A DNA stretch of 13,970 nt from contig JAUVEE010000016.1 in assembly GCA_030594935.1 (NCBI GenBank), forward strand, positions 1 to 13,970. The letters are read 5' to 3'. Position numbers and translations under genes: made by a program. This document shows positions 1 to 7,496 of this stretch, piece after piece; positions within the stretch are counted from its first letter, which is position 1, and the number at the start of each line of letters is the position of its first letter. The notes beneath the pieces are model-generated. The model saw only the letters and a program-made list of their open reading frames with translations. It ran no database searches and was not told the origin of the DNA. The stretch is from a bacterium. GTDB taxonomy: Bacteria; Patescibacteriota; Minisyncoccia; Minisyncoccales; JAGLPU01.

Positions 1-318
1 ATTCCCATTCCCCGGGAAATTAAAAAAACAAAGCGCCGGGGATTTAATCCGGCGGAAGAAATCGCCAAAGAATTAGCCAAGCTTCTGGAAATTCCTTTGC
101 TTGCTCAAACCCTGCAAAAAAACAATAATGCTTTCTTTTGCCAAAAATCAATGGGAAATAAGAAGATATTACTAGTAGATGACATCTATCTTACCGGAAA
201 CACCATGGAAGAGTGCGCTGATGTTCTCAAAAAAGCCGGCGCCCAAGAAATTGTTGGCGTTGTCATAGCCAGAGGTCAAACTAAATGTTTTTTAAACCAA
301 TCAACCGCTAAATTATAG
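1..318 (+). CDS. comF: ComF-family phosphoribosyltransferase, C-terminal part (5' end outside window)
   Basis: The reading frame is open from base 1, so the start lies outside the window. The visible 105 residues begin with the ComF hallmark RRGFNPAEEIAKELAKLL, followed by the PRPP-binding motif ILLVDDIYLTGNT and a C-terminal AGAQEIVGVVIAR. ComF proteins are phosphoribosyltransferase-fold proteins linked to DNA uptake in naturally competent bacteria; their enzymatic role is not settled. Family members normally carry about 20 more residues between the IPLL segment and the AFF segment, a stretch with conserved Gln, Arg and Asn (pattern PQ..L...ER..N). Here LAQTLQKN runs straight into NNAFF, so an in-frame deletion is likely. 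The usual TTG of the PRPP loop is LTG. The gene may still be expressed, but its activity is doubtful. Its stop overlaps the 3' end of the convergent hydrolase gene by 6 bp. Confidence 0.85.
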   Translation: MPIPREIKKTKRRGFNPAEEIAKELAKLLEIPLLAQTLQKNNNAFFCQKSMGNKKILLVDDIYLTGNTMEECADVLKKAGAQEIVGVVIARGQTKCFLNQSTAKL

Positions 319-1038
319 ACTCTCTCTGCAGGGCTCCCATCCATGTTCCATCCCTTTAATAACTATTTTTTCTTTTGGTTCATTCGCGTTTTGAAAATAC
401 GCTTCCAGCTCAGAAAGAGGAACTTTCTTATCTTCAGAACCATGGATAAAAAGAATAGGGCAATGAATTTTTTTGACTGATTTCAATAAATCATAATTAT
501 CAAAATTCGGCCAAAACTGCGGTCCGGTCTTTGTGACAGTCCCGTCAGATCTTTTTCTGCTTGTTATTCCTTGTGGATTGTAATCGTCACCAGAGGATTT
601 TAAGAAAATTTCCTTGGGGTGGGATATTGAACTTATCATAACCAAGCATTTTACTTTTGGCTCTAAGGCAATGGTGGTAGTAGTTCCAAATGATTGTCCA
701 AGAATGCCTATTTTTGATTCATCAACTTTAGCTTGTGATTGAATAAAATCTAATATTTCTGATAAATCAGATTTTAATTTTGACAGAGATGTTTGAACAT
801 AGTCTCCTTCGCTTTCTCCGCAGCCGGAAAAATCAAACCGGTAAACCAAAAAACCGGCTATCGAAAGATATTGAGCAAGTTGATCAAATTTTCCCGCCTC
901 TTCTTTGGTTACCCCAAAACCATGAACCAAAACAATTGTCGGATATTTTTCCTTTTCAGTTAAAGGCAAAGTTTCCAAGCCAATCAGCTTTTCCCCATAT
1001 TTATTAACTATTGAAATTTTTGTTTCTTTAATCTGCAT
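313..1038 (-). CDS. Alpha/beta hydrolase (serine esterase/peptidase-like)
   Basis: This 241-residue protein has a full alpha/beta-hydrolase layout: oxyanion-hole HGFG at 39-42, the SGCGESEGDY turn at 71-80, the nucleophile elbow GQSFG with Ser116, an acid at Asp203 (HGSEDKKVP), and the catalytic His232 (MEHGW). It resembles the dienelactone-hydrolase/acyl-peptidase-like group of small cytosolic esterases; the substrate cannot be told from sequence. There is no signal peptide. I chose the ATG at 1038 over an in-frame TTG at 1047 because homologues begin near this point. With that start the gene overlaps the end of cysS by 11 bp, so the two are probably translated from one message. No Shine-Dalgarno is visible. 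Confidence 0.85.
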   Translation of the reverse strand: MQIKETKISIVNKYGEKLIGLETLPLTEKEKYPTIVLVHGFGVTKEEAGKFDQLAQYLSIAGFLVYRFDFSGCGESEGDYVQTSLSKLKSDLSEILDFIQSQAKVDESKIGILGQSFGTTTTIALEPKVKCLVMISSISHPKEIFLKSSGDDYNPQGITSRKRSDGTVTKTGPQFWPNFDNYDLLKSVKKIHCPILFIHGSEDKKVPLSELEAYFQNANEPKEKIVIKGMEHGWEPCRESL

Positions 1039-2467
1039 TTTTAACAACGTTTACCAATCTTACCCTGTAACCATCCTGAACATCGTCAATAATAATTCCC
1101 TTTTCTAATAAATTTTCCCTAAGTTTATCAGCCAATTTATAATCTTTACTTTTCCTTGCTTCTGTTCTTTTATCTAATAATTCTTTTATTTCCGACTTAT
1201 TAGCCAGCTCCTTAAGCCTTTCTTGATATTGCTGGTAAAATAATTCAATGAACCCCAGAACAGAATCAATTTCTAAAATGTAATCCTTGATCTTTTGCGC
1301 TTGTTTGGTGTTCAAAGATTTAATCACTTTGTTTATTTCATTGATAAAATTAAAGACAGCTGCCAGAGCTTCGCTGATATTCAAATCATCATCCATGCCT
1401 TTTTTAAATTCTATTCTGCCTTTTTCTATCAAGCTGTCTACTTGAATTTCATTTTCATTTTGATTTTCTATAAAATCAAGATTAACTAAAAGGTCTAAAA
1501 ACTTAGCCACTGTTGTTTCTGCTTCAGTAAAACCGGCAAAAGTAAAATTCAATTGCTGGCGGTAATGAGTTTTTAATAGCATTAGCCGAACCAGTAAAGA
1601 ATTATATCCTTTATCCTGGATATCTCTTAAAGTATAGAAATTATGCAAAGACTTGGACATTTTCTGGCCATCTACAATCAAAAAGCCGTTATGCAGCCAA
1701 TAATTTACGAATTTCTTGCCGGTAGCTCCTTCTGACTGGGCAATCTCATTGGTATGGTGGGGGAAAATCAAATCAATGCCGCCGGTATGAATATCAAATG
1801 TTTCCCCTAAATATTTCATTGACATGGCTGAACATTCTATGTGCCAGCCCGGCCGGCCCTTGCCGATTTCCGTCTCCCAATAAACATCACCGTCTTCTGA
1901 TTGATAATTCTTCCATAAGACAAAATCATTAGCTTCTTCTTTCTCGTATTCATCTTTAATGTTTCTTTGGCAAACACTTTTTTTCAAACATTGCTTTTCC
2001 AAATTAGCCAGTTCTCCGTAATTTTTAAGCTTGGCAATGCGGAAATAAGTGGAACCATCTACTTCGTAAGAATAATCATTTTTTGCCAGTCTCTTGATCA
2101 AACTAACCATCTCATTAATATGTTCCGTGGCCTTGGGCATTACGTCCGGCCTAATCATATTCAAAGCTTCCAAGTCCTGCAAAAAGGCTTGTAAATAAGA
2201 CTCAGTGAATTCTTTTAAAGTTTTTCCTGCTTCCTGACTGCCTTTGATTGTCTTGTCGTCAATGTCAGTAACATTCATCACATGTTTGACTTCAAGTCCG
2301 GAATAGCGCAAATATCTTTTCAAAATATCAACAAAAAGATAAGCTCTTAGGTTGCCTAAATGGACATAATTATAGACTGTCGGGCCGCAGCTATAGAGGC
2401 CGACTTTGCCGTCCTGCAGCGGCTTAAAGGGTTCTATTTTCCTGGTTAAGGTATTATACAGTTTCAT
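1028..2467 (-). CDS. cysS: Cysteinyl-tRNA synthetase
   Basis: This class I synthetase charges tRNA-Cys in the cytosol. All core elements are intact in 479 residues: the first zinc ligand Cys27 in YSCGPTVYNY, the HIGH-equivalent HLGN at 36-39, the zinc ligands Cys212 (WHIECSAMS), His237 and Glu241 (FPHHTNE), and KMSKS at 269-273. Spacing of the zinc ligands matches the E. coli enzyme (Cys28, Cys209, His234, Glu238). The helical C-terminal domain is present, ending in an LREN...GIIIDD...YRV tail that is standard for the family. The start codon lies 14 bp inside the upstream membrane-protein gene and the stop lies inside the hydrolase gene, so these three form an overlapping cluster. No Shine-Dalgarno is seen, which suggests translational coupling. 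Confidence 0.98.
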   Translation of the reverse strand: MKLYNTLTRKIEPFKPLQDGKVGLYSCGPTVYNYVHLGNLRAYLFVDILKRYLRYSGLEVKHVMNVTDIDDKTIKGSQEAGKTLKEFTESYLQAFLQDLEALNMIRPDVMPKATEHINEMVSLIKRLAKNDYSYEVDGSTYFRIAKLKNYGELANLEKQCLKKSVCQRNIKDEYEKEEANDFVLWKNYQSEDGDVYWETEIGKGRPGWHIECSAMSMKYLGETFDIHTGGIDLIFPHHTNEIAQSEGATGKKFVNYWLHNGFLIVDGQKMSKSLHNFYTLRDIQDKGYNSLLVRLMLLKTHYRQQLNFTFAGFTEAETTVAKFLDLLVNLDFIENQNENEIQVDSLIEKGRIEFKKGMDDDLNISEALAAVFNFINEINKVIKSLNTKQAQKIKDYILEIDSVLGFIELFYQQYQERLKELANKSEIKELLDKRTEARKSKDYKLADKLRENLLEKGIIIDDVQDGYRVRLVNVVKNAD

Positions 2468-3209
2468 TATAGTCTGCTTTATTTAACGCTGTTTTTGTTT
2501 CGTCAAAATTCAAAAAGAAGATGGTGGTTGCCACTATGAAAAACGCGGAAACAATATTTACAATCAAATCAAAAATAAGCAGGGAAAAAGGATGGGGTGG
2601 GAAAAGCAAGGAGAAAAAATCAATACCCACATAGATTACAATAGATATAATTCCCAAAGCCAAAGAATACCACAATATTGTCCACCACCTTCCTTGAACA
2701 ATGGCTTTACTGTAATCCAAGGCATTCATTCCTGATTTATGGCACAAAACCACGGCGCACAAAGCGAATGTCCAATAAACGGAATAAATTATTCCCGGAA
2801 TTATTAGTAAAATGAATAGGCCTATGAGAAAAATAGTTAGCAGAATATTAGTTCCGATTGCCGGCCACCATCTTAATAAAGACGCTTGAAAACATTCTCT
2901 GTAATCAACTTCTCTATTTTCTCTCCTGGCTTTAGTGGCATACATAATCGCCATTGTTGCGATTATTCCTATTAGTCCATTTAATATTCCGAAAATTATG
3001 TCAGTTGATGTTTCCGTCGTTTCCACAAAACCAACAGCCCCCATCATCGTCTCGTTCGCTAGACCGAGGCTTAAATAAATAATATTAAGAGGGATATAAA
3101 CAAGCAAAATAATGACAGCTATTAAGCGGAAATTTTCCTTAAATATTTTCCAGGCTTCGGAAAGTATTTTTCCGATGGAATATTCTTTTTGATAAGTTTC
3201 TTGTTCCAT
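2454..3209 (-). CDS. Multi-pass membrane protein (GPDPase-membrane-domain/YciC-like)
   Basis: The 251-residue protein starts with a short cytosolic segment containing SEAWKIFKENF, a phrase typical of the glycerophosphodiesterase-membrane-domain/DUF975/YciC type of integral membrane proteins. Hydrophobic spans are visible at about 29-51, 70-92, 118-142, 143-157, 178-200 and 208-235, and the FILLIIPGIIY element around 132-142 is also typical of that group. No catalytic motif is seen. Members are mostly uncharacterised, and a membrane-organising or transport-related role is only a guess. The gene overlaps cysS by 14 bp downstream and lies 70 bp after the HAD phosphatase gene, so it may be the first gene of the cysS cluster. 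A run of eight A just upstream precedes a weak purine-rich GAGTGG. Confidence 0.6.
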   Translation of the reverse strand: MEQETYQKEYSIGKILSEAWKIFKENFRLIAVIILLVYIPLNIIYLSLGLANETMMGAVGFVETTETSTDIIFGILNGLIGIIATMAIMYATKARRENREVDYRECFQASLLRWWPAIGTNILLTIFLIGLFILLIIPGIIYSVYWTFALCAVVLCHKSGMNALDYSKAIVQGRWWTILWYSLALGIISIVIYVGIDFFSLLFPPHPFSLLIFDLIVNIVSAFFIVATTIFFLNFDETKTALNKADYNETV

Positions 3210-3279
3210 AAATCCACTCTATCATTTTTTTTGTCTAAAATCCATATAGAAACTAACAGAACCCTGGCCGCTGTTAATT

Positions 3280-3918
3280 CTATAATTCCAATATATCCTC
3301 ATGATTTGAAACAAGACAATCCGCGCCGGCACTAATCAGGTCTTCTTTCAATCCATAACCATAAAGAACTCCCACTGAGCTGATTCCCGCTTCTTTGGCT
3401 CCGAGAATATCATATTTTGTGTCGCCTATCATGAGATACTTTTCTTTGCTAAACTCATTAAACTTTTCCAAACACTCATTAATTATCTCTTTTTTGCCCA
3501 GCAATTGGCTGTTTAAATCGGAACCGATTACGAACTCAAAGTAATGAGATAGATCAAAATGGTCCAAAATCTGATCCGCAAATATGGTTGGCTTTAAAGT
3601 AGCCACTGCAAGTTTCTTGCCTCTTTCCTTCAATACTGCCAGCGTTTTATCAATATTGGGATAGGGACTACTGTCAAACATTCCCTTTTTTTTAAAATGT
3701 TCATAGTAATACTGAACTGCTAATTTAGAATCTTCTTCGGAAAACTCATACGACATTAGAGATTCACGGAATGACGGCCCGATAAATTTAGTTAACTCAT
3801 CCAAATCAGCAACCTCTATGCCGAACTTTGCTAACGAATATTGAATGGATTTTGTGACTCCCGGCTTTGAATCCGTTATCGTGCCGTCTAAATCAAATAA
3901 GATATAATCTGCTATCAT
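3280..3918 (-). CDS. HAD-family phosphatase, phosphoglycolate-phosphatase-like
   Basis: A complete 212-residue HAD hydrolase of the Gph/COG0546 type. Motif I is FDLDGTITDS with nucleophile Asp9 and acid/base Asp11; motif II is VATLKP around Thr107; the motif III lysine is at 142-143 (LGKKE); motif IV is MIGDTKYD with Asp166 and Asp170. The helical cap lies between motifs I and II at about 15-85, which marks subfamily I. Likely reactions are removal of phosphate from phosphoglycolate, pyrophosphate or a small sugar phosphate in the cytosol; the exact substrate cannot be called. The ATG is preceded by AAGAATT, without a Shine-Dalgarno. I could not find a convincing promoter, although 292 bp separate it from the next intact gene upstream. 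Confidence 0.85.
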   Translation of the reverse strand: MIADYILFDLDGTITDSKPGVTKSIQYSLAKFGIEVADLDELTKFIGPSFRESLMSYEFSEEDSKLAVQYYYEHFKKKGMFDSSPYPNIDKTLAVLKERGKKLAVATLKPTIFADQILDHFDLSHYFEFVIGSDLNSQLLGKKEIINECLEKFNEFSKEKYLMIGDTKYDILGAKEAGISSVGVLYGYGLKEDLISAGADCLVSNHEDILEL

Positions 3919-3945
3919 AATTCTTGGTGTAGTGTTTAATTTTGT

Positions 3946-4104
3946 CTAATTTGTTTTTATTTTGCTTAAGTCACTATTAAAAATAATCGGCTTCATAGCT
4001 TCAATTTCATCAGAATAATTCATTTGTGGGATAGGATTAAATAAGAACACTTTTTTATTCAAGACGTGAGCAAAAGCCATGCTTCCACAAATTGTAACTT
4101 TCAT
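3946..4104 (-). pseudogene. Internally deleted remnant of a nucleoside 2-deoxyribosyltransferase-like gene
   Basis: An open frame of 52 codons with ATG at 4104 and TAG at 3946-3948. Its first 12 residues, MKVTICGSMAFA, are the N-terminus of a conserved family of small nucleotide-binding, nucleoside-deoxyribosyltransferase-like proteins. The next residues, HVLNKKVFLFNPIPQMNYSD and then EIEAMKPIIFNSDLSKI, are the C-terminus of the same family. The middle, normally some 80-90 residues including the catalytic region, is absent, yet the frame is kept. In the family the C-terminal part is typically preceded by a Met-Gly-Phe-Ala segment, nearly the same as the Met-Ala-Phe-Ala at the junction, so deletion by slippage between short repeats (ATGGCTTTTGC-like) is the likely cause. 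The product is too short to fold as an enzyme. Family recognition is from memory of the sequences. Confidence 0.7.
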
Positions 4105-4210
4105 AATTATTTTTTATCAAACTATTCAAAAATCCAAAAAAGTAAAATCAACATATTGATTATAGTGAAATTCAAATGACATAAACCATAAAAGTTATTT
4201 ATATGAACAA

Positions 4211-5221
4211 TTACACTCTTTTTCTCATCTTAATTTTTGCTTTGCTTTTCGCCACTTTTTGCAAATCTTCGTAACGGTCAAACTCGTCAACAATCTCGTC
4301 GCCTATAATTTCCTCCAAAACATCTTCAATAGTAACAATTCCGCAAACTCCGCCAAACTCATTCAAAGCAATGAACAAATGATTTTTTGTTTTTTTAAAA
4401 TCATTCAATAAATCGTCCAGCGACTTGTTGCAGTCAACAAAAATAACATTCTTTCTTGCCATATATCCAGCACTTTTATCATTATAATCCCGGCCAATTA
4501 AATCTTTGACATATAAAATGCCGACGATGTTATCGTGGTCTCCTTTATAAATAGGTATTCTGGAATGGCCTAAATTTTTTATTTCCCCAATCATTTTTTT
4601 ATCTAAAATTTGGTTATATTCCAGCGAGACCATTTCTGTGCGCGGGGTCATTATATTCTGTACGACTTTATCAGAATAAGACAGAGCTCCTTTTATAATT
4701 TTTTCTTCATCAGCGTCAATATCGCTCTCTTTTAAATTTTCATGATCCTCAATTAATTTTCCTATTTCCTGCTTTGAATAAACCGTCGGCATTTCATCTC
4801 CTAAAACTTTATCAAGCAAACAAGACAAAGGCCAGCAGATAGGCCAGAAAATAATTATAAATAATTTTACCAATCCTACGAATTTTGCGCCTAAAATTAA
4901 AGAGTAGCGATAAAATACCGCCTGGGGCATAATTTCGCCAAAAATCACGATTAAAAACGTAGCAATTGCAACAGCCACTGCCCCCGTTGTGATTGAGCCC
5001 AAAAAAACTGACAAAATAGCGTTAACAGCGACATTGCCGATTAATAAAGTGCAGAGCAATAAATTTCCTTGCTGGCGCAGCTCATATATTTTTTTAGCCC
5101 GCTCATCGCCAAGTTTTGCCTTTCTTTTCAAGTCATCTTTATTCAAACTGAAAAAAGCCAAAGTTAAACCGGAAAAAACAGCGGAGAAAAATATTAAAAT
5201 AATAATGATTAAATATTCCAT
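4211..5221 (-). CDS. CNNM/CBS-pair transport protein, CorC/HlyC-like, lacking the C-terminal domain
   Basis: This 336-residue protein has an N-terminal CNNM (DUF21) membrane region with hydrophobic spans at about 2-26, 54-76, 78-97 and 106-135, including the FGEIMPQA element at 94-101 (usual form FGEIIPK). A linker with DADEEKIIKGAL leads into a CBS pair: first CBS from IMTPRTEMV (190) to about 245, second CBS from about 255 to 312, ending TIEDVLEEIIGDEIVDE. CNNM/CorC proteins are linked to magnesium or cobalt export and resistance. The small CorC_HlyC domain that usually follows the CBS pair is missing; instead there is a short basic tail (KSKAKIKMRKRV). The start lies 28 nt downstream of tRNA-Ser(UGA) with no Shine-Dalgarno, so the message probably comes from processed tRNA read-through. 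Confidence 0.9.
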   Translation of the reverse strand: MEYLIIIILIFFSAVFSGLTLAFFSLNKDDLKRKAKLGDERAKKIYELRQQGNLLLCTLLIGNVAVNAILSVFLGSITTGAVAVAIATFLIVIFGEIMPQAVFYRYSLILGAKFVGLVKLFIIIFWPICWPLSCLLDKVLGDEMPTVYSKQEIGKLIEDHENLKESDIDADEEKIIKGALSYSDKVVQNIMTPRTEMVSLEYNQILDKKMIGEIKNLGHSRIPIYKGDHDNIVGILYVKDLIGRDYNDKSAGYMARKNVIFVDCNKSLDDLLNDFKKTKNHLFIALNEFGGVCGIVTIEDVLEEIIGDEIVDEFDRYEDLQKVAKSKAKIKMRKRV

Positions 5222-5249
5222 TGAAGTTAATGTTTAATTTAATAATAAT

Positions 5250-5339
<90 letters not shown>

Positions 5340-5347
5340 ATATATAT

Positions 5348-6331
5348 TTAACTATCAAATTTTATAAAATACTGTTTCGGCTTTAATTCCTGCTGTAATA
5401 TTTTATTCCAATTCTCATCAGCGTCAGAAAGTCTTCTCAATCCTCCATTATGCTTGTACAGCGGATTAACAACTCTTGATTTGCAATACACGCAAGTATC
5501 ATAATTATCCGGATCATTAACAGCTTTAATCTCATTATTCATTCTTTTGTGAAGCAATTCTAATATTTCATCTTTATTAATATATTTTTCAATTTTTTTC
5601 AAGACAATTTTATCGGTTGTGTAAAGATCATTTTTTGAAATATATTTCTTTTGCAAAGCATACCTTAAATAATCTCCGACTGTTCTGAACATTACTGCCG
5701 AAGGTAAACCGGCATAATATTTTCTGTTGAGTTTGAGAAAAATATCAGCGTACTTTTTCGCGCTGGCAAAATCTTTAAAAAACCAGTTTCCATTCTCCGC
5801 AATCAAATTATCAAGAATATATCTTAATCCCTGCTCATCCAGCTCTTTATAAATCACGGCTGTTCTTAGAGAATAATCAATTCTGTCAGCGCATAAATCC
5901 GGCAATTCTGTTTCTTTAAGGGGAAAGTTTTTATCGTCTAAAATATAGTCTAAATCAAAATCATATTTTTTTAATATATCGGGTATCTCTGTTTTTCTGA
6001 TAAATTCCTCAAATACATTATCTTGATGCGATTGCTCTTTTTCACACCCTTCCTCTAAAACATAATCAATACAGTGGGAAAAGGCAGAATGAGAAATGTC
6101 ATGAATAAGGCCTGATACTTGTTCTGTCAAAGGAGCATTGTATCTTTGCAAAAGGGCGAAAACTCCCAAAGAATGTTCAAAACGAGAATGCGATGTCCCG
6201 GGAAAACGAGGCTCAACATAGCCAGCCTGGTCAATCTCTTTTAATCTCTGCAAAGCCGGACTATTTACGATATCAATGATTACCGGTTCAGAAATTTCTA
6301 TTTTTCCATAAATACGATCTTGATATTCCAT
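5348..6331 (-). CDS. HD-domain phosphohydrolase (COG1078, dGTPase-like)
   Basis: A 327-residue protein of the HD superfamily phosphohydrolase group related to SAMHD1 and bacterial dGTPases. The metal and catalytic motifs are visible: SHSRFEHSLGV with His48 and His53, the HD pair His77-Asp78 in LIHDISHSAFSH, further histidines at 81 and 86, and a distal Asp in LPDLCADRIDYSLR. The C-terminal CVYCKSRVVNPLY element is common in COG1078. Members hydrolyse nucleotides or related phosphates; a dNTP substrate is probable but unproven. An open frame continues upstream across the tRNA-Ser(GCU) gene, but those residues are antisense-free tRNA sequence, so I take the ATG at 6331. That ATG is only 4 nt after the encoded CCA of the tRNA, leaving no room for a Shine-Dalgarno. 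Confidence 0.88.
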   Translation of the reverse strand: MEYQDRIYGKIEISEPVIIDIVNSPALQRLKEIDQAGYVEPRFPGTSHSRFEHSLGVFALLQRYNAPLTEQVSGLIHDISHSAFSHCIDYVLEEGCEKEQSHQDNVFEEFIRKTEIPDILKKYDFDLDYILDDKNFPLKETELPDLCADRIDYSLRTAVIYKELDEQGLRYILDNLIAENGNWFFKDFASAKKYADIFLKLNRKYYAGLPSAVMFRTVGDYLRYALQKKYISKNDLYTTDKIVLKKIEKYINKDEILELLHKRMNNEIKAVNDPDNYDTCVYCKSRVVNPLYKHNGGLRRLSDADENWNKILQQELKPKQYFIKFDS

Positions 6332-6335
6332 AAGT

Positions 6336-6425
<90 letters not shown>

Positions 6426-6444
6426 TCAATACATAATTGTTTTC

Positions 6445-6473
6445 AATTTAGCATTAAAAGTTTAAAAAATCAA
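6445..6473 (-). promoter_or_regulatory. Promoter of the tRNA-Ser(GCU)/HD/tRNA-Ser(UGA) unit
   Basis: Reading the minus strand there is TTGATT (6473-6468), a 17-bp spacer and TAAATT (6450-6445), with a TGC extension directly before the -10 hexamer. Transcription would start near 6438, about 13 nt before the mature tRNA. This fits sigma-70-type promoters. It stands back to back with the tRNA-Arg promoter, the two -35 boxes being one base apart. Confidence 0.6.
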
Positions 6474-6474
6474 C

Positions 6475-6503
6475 TTGAAAATTAGAAAAATATGTGCAAT
6501 CAT
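6475..6503 (+). promoter_or_regulatory. Promoter of tRNA-Arg
   Basis: TTGAAA (6475-6480), a 17-bp spacer and AATCAT (6498-6503), with TGC directly before the -10 element. The -10 matches the consensus at only four of six positions, but the extension and perfect spacing support it. The start would be near 6510, about 5 nt before the mature tRNA. Confidence 0.5.
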
Positions 6504-6514
6504 TAAACAAGCTT

Positions 6515-6586
6515 GCCCCCGTAGTTTAGTGGATAAAATACACGCTTGCGGAGCATGTGCCAGAGGTTCGACTCCTCTCGGGGGCA
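6515..6586 (+). tRNA. tRNA-Arg (anticodon GCG)
   Basis: The acceptor stem GCCCCCG/CGGGGGC pairs over 7 bp; the D stem GTTT/AAAT, T stem AGAGG/CCTCT and T loop TTCGACT are all present. The anticodon loop is TTGCGGA with anticodon GCG at 6548-6550. Arginine identity is supported by C35, A20 in the D loop and discriminator A. The anticodon stem CACGC/GCATG has one C-A mismatch in its middle pair. CCA is not encoded (the discriminator A is followed by CAG), in contrast to the two serine tRNAs here. Most bacteria decode CGU/CGC with ACG (inosine), so GCG is unusual. Confidence 0.9.
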
Positions 6587-6592
6587 CAGATA

Positions 6593-6622
6593 TAAAAAAC
6601 ACCAATTGTTTGGTGATTTTTT
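6593..6622. terminator. Bidirectional intrinsic terminator between tRNA-Arg and thi4
   Basis: A 6-bp stem CACCAA (6600-6605) / TTGGTG (6610-6615) with loop TTGT is followed by A and six T on the plus strand (6617-6622). It is preceded by a run of A (about 6594-6599), which becomes a T tract for minus-strand transcription. It can therefore end both tRNA-Arg and the convergent thi4 transcript. Confidence 0.8.
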
Positions 6623-6638
6623 ATCTCTAACGAGTTTT

Positions 6639-7412
6639 TTATTTAACTAGTTTTTCGGCTATCTCTTCGGCGCATTTCTTGCCCGACAAATACATTCCCC
6701 CAAATATTGCTCCCATTCTATGAGAGCCGCAGACAGCAGAAGCCGCCATGCCGACAATAAATAAGCCGGGATAGATTTCTTTCATATTGGTTAATAAGGA
6801 TTCCTCTCCTTTCTCGGCCCACATTGATTTTTCTCCACAAACCTTTATATCAAGCTCCGGATTTTTTCCGGCTAAAATATTGGTTATCGATGCTTCGTGT
6901 CCGGTAGCGTCTATTACATATTTTGCCATAATTGTTAAAGGATCAATGTGCAAGCCTGCTTTTTCTATTGGATAACCATTAATAACAATTCCAGCAACTT
7001 TATTCTCTCGCAGAACAACGTCTTCGACCACGATCCCGGTTACTATTTTAGCTCCGGCGTTTAAAGCGCCAACGCTTAGCTTTGCCGGCACTTCTACGGA
7101 ATTAGTGGTATAAAGTTCAGTGTCTTTAACAGGAGTCAGTTTAATGCCAAATTCCCTTAAAATCTCGTCTGCCGGCTTCTCTACCACTATTTCGGGATAG
7201 CCCATTCCACCGCCCCAGGTTCCGCCGCCGAATGACAAGTGCCTTTCGAAAACAGCGACTTTCAATCCTTTGGCTGCTAAATATTTTGCCGCGGTCAGCC
7301 CGCTGGGACCGCTGCCGCAAATAGCAACGTCTAAACTCAACAATTCGTCCCAGTATTTATGGGACGCATTAAGAATAGCCCTGCTTATATTCTCTTCCAA
7401 TTCTCCACTCAT
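6639..7412 (-). CDS. thi4: Thi4-family thiazole synthase, His-type (archaeal-like)
   Basis: A complete 257-residue protein of the Thi4 family, which makes the thiazole half of thiamine from NAD and glycine. The Rossmann dinucleotide motif GSGPSG is at 33-38, followed by VFERHLSFGGGTWGGGMG (54-71), and the C-terminus has GMAASAVCGSHRMGAIFGGM (221-240), all typical. At the position where yeast and plant Thi4 have the sulfur-donating Cys (SCMDP), this protein has His155 in GLHIDP. The same replacement occurs in Methanocaldococcus jannaschii Thi4, which uses free sulfide and turns over many times. So this should be a catalytic, iron- and sulfide-dependent enzyme (inference from family biochemistry). 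No other thiamine gene or TPP riboswitch lies nearby. The upstream TATAAT leaves only 8 nt before ATG, so the mRNA is probably leaderless. Confidence 0.9.
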   Translation of the reverse strand: MSGELEENISRAILNASHKYWDELLSLDVAICGSGPSGLTAAKYLAAKGLKVAVFERHLSFGGGTWGGGMGYPEIVVEKPADEILREFGIKLTPVKDTELYTTNSVEVPAKLSVGALNAGAKIVTGIVVEDVVLRENKVAGIVINGYPIEKAGLHIDPLTIMAKYVIDATGHEASITNILAGKNPELDIKVCGEKSMWAEKGEESLLTNMKEIYPGLFIVGMAASAVCGSHRMGAIFGGMYLSGKKCAEEIAEKLVK

Positions 7413-7420
7413 GACAATTC

Positions 7421-7448
7421 ATTATATCAAGTCGACACGGCTTTGCAA
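7421..7448 (-). promoter_or_regulatory. thi4 promoter, predicted leaderless start
   Basis: On the minus strand TTGCAA (7448-7443), a 16-bp spacer and a perfect TATAAT (7426-7421) stand just before thi4. Only GAATTGTC separates TATAAT from the ATG at 7412, so transcription would begin 0-2 nt before the start codon. There is no Shine-Dalgarno. Confidence 0.75.
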
Positions 7449-7453
7449 AATAT

Positions 7454-7482
7454 TTGATTTCCCTTATTGTTTATGCTATATT
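7454..7482 (+). promoter_or_regulatory. Promoter of the 162-residue unknown gene
   Basis: TTGATT (7454-7459), a 17-bp spacer and TATATT (7477-7482), with TGC directly before the -10 hexamer. The start would be near 7489, giving a leader of about 20 nt that carries the Shine-Dalgarno. It faces away from the thi4 promoter; the -35 elements lie 5 bp apart, so a regulator bound between them could affect both. Confidence 0.7.
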
Positions 7483-7496
7483 TTTCTTAGCTCATT

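Noticed and set aside
4105..4210. A promoter and regulatory RNA before the gene remnant
   Set aside because: A TATAAT occurs on the minus strand at 4164-4159, but there is no convincing -35 and no structured element.
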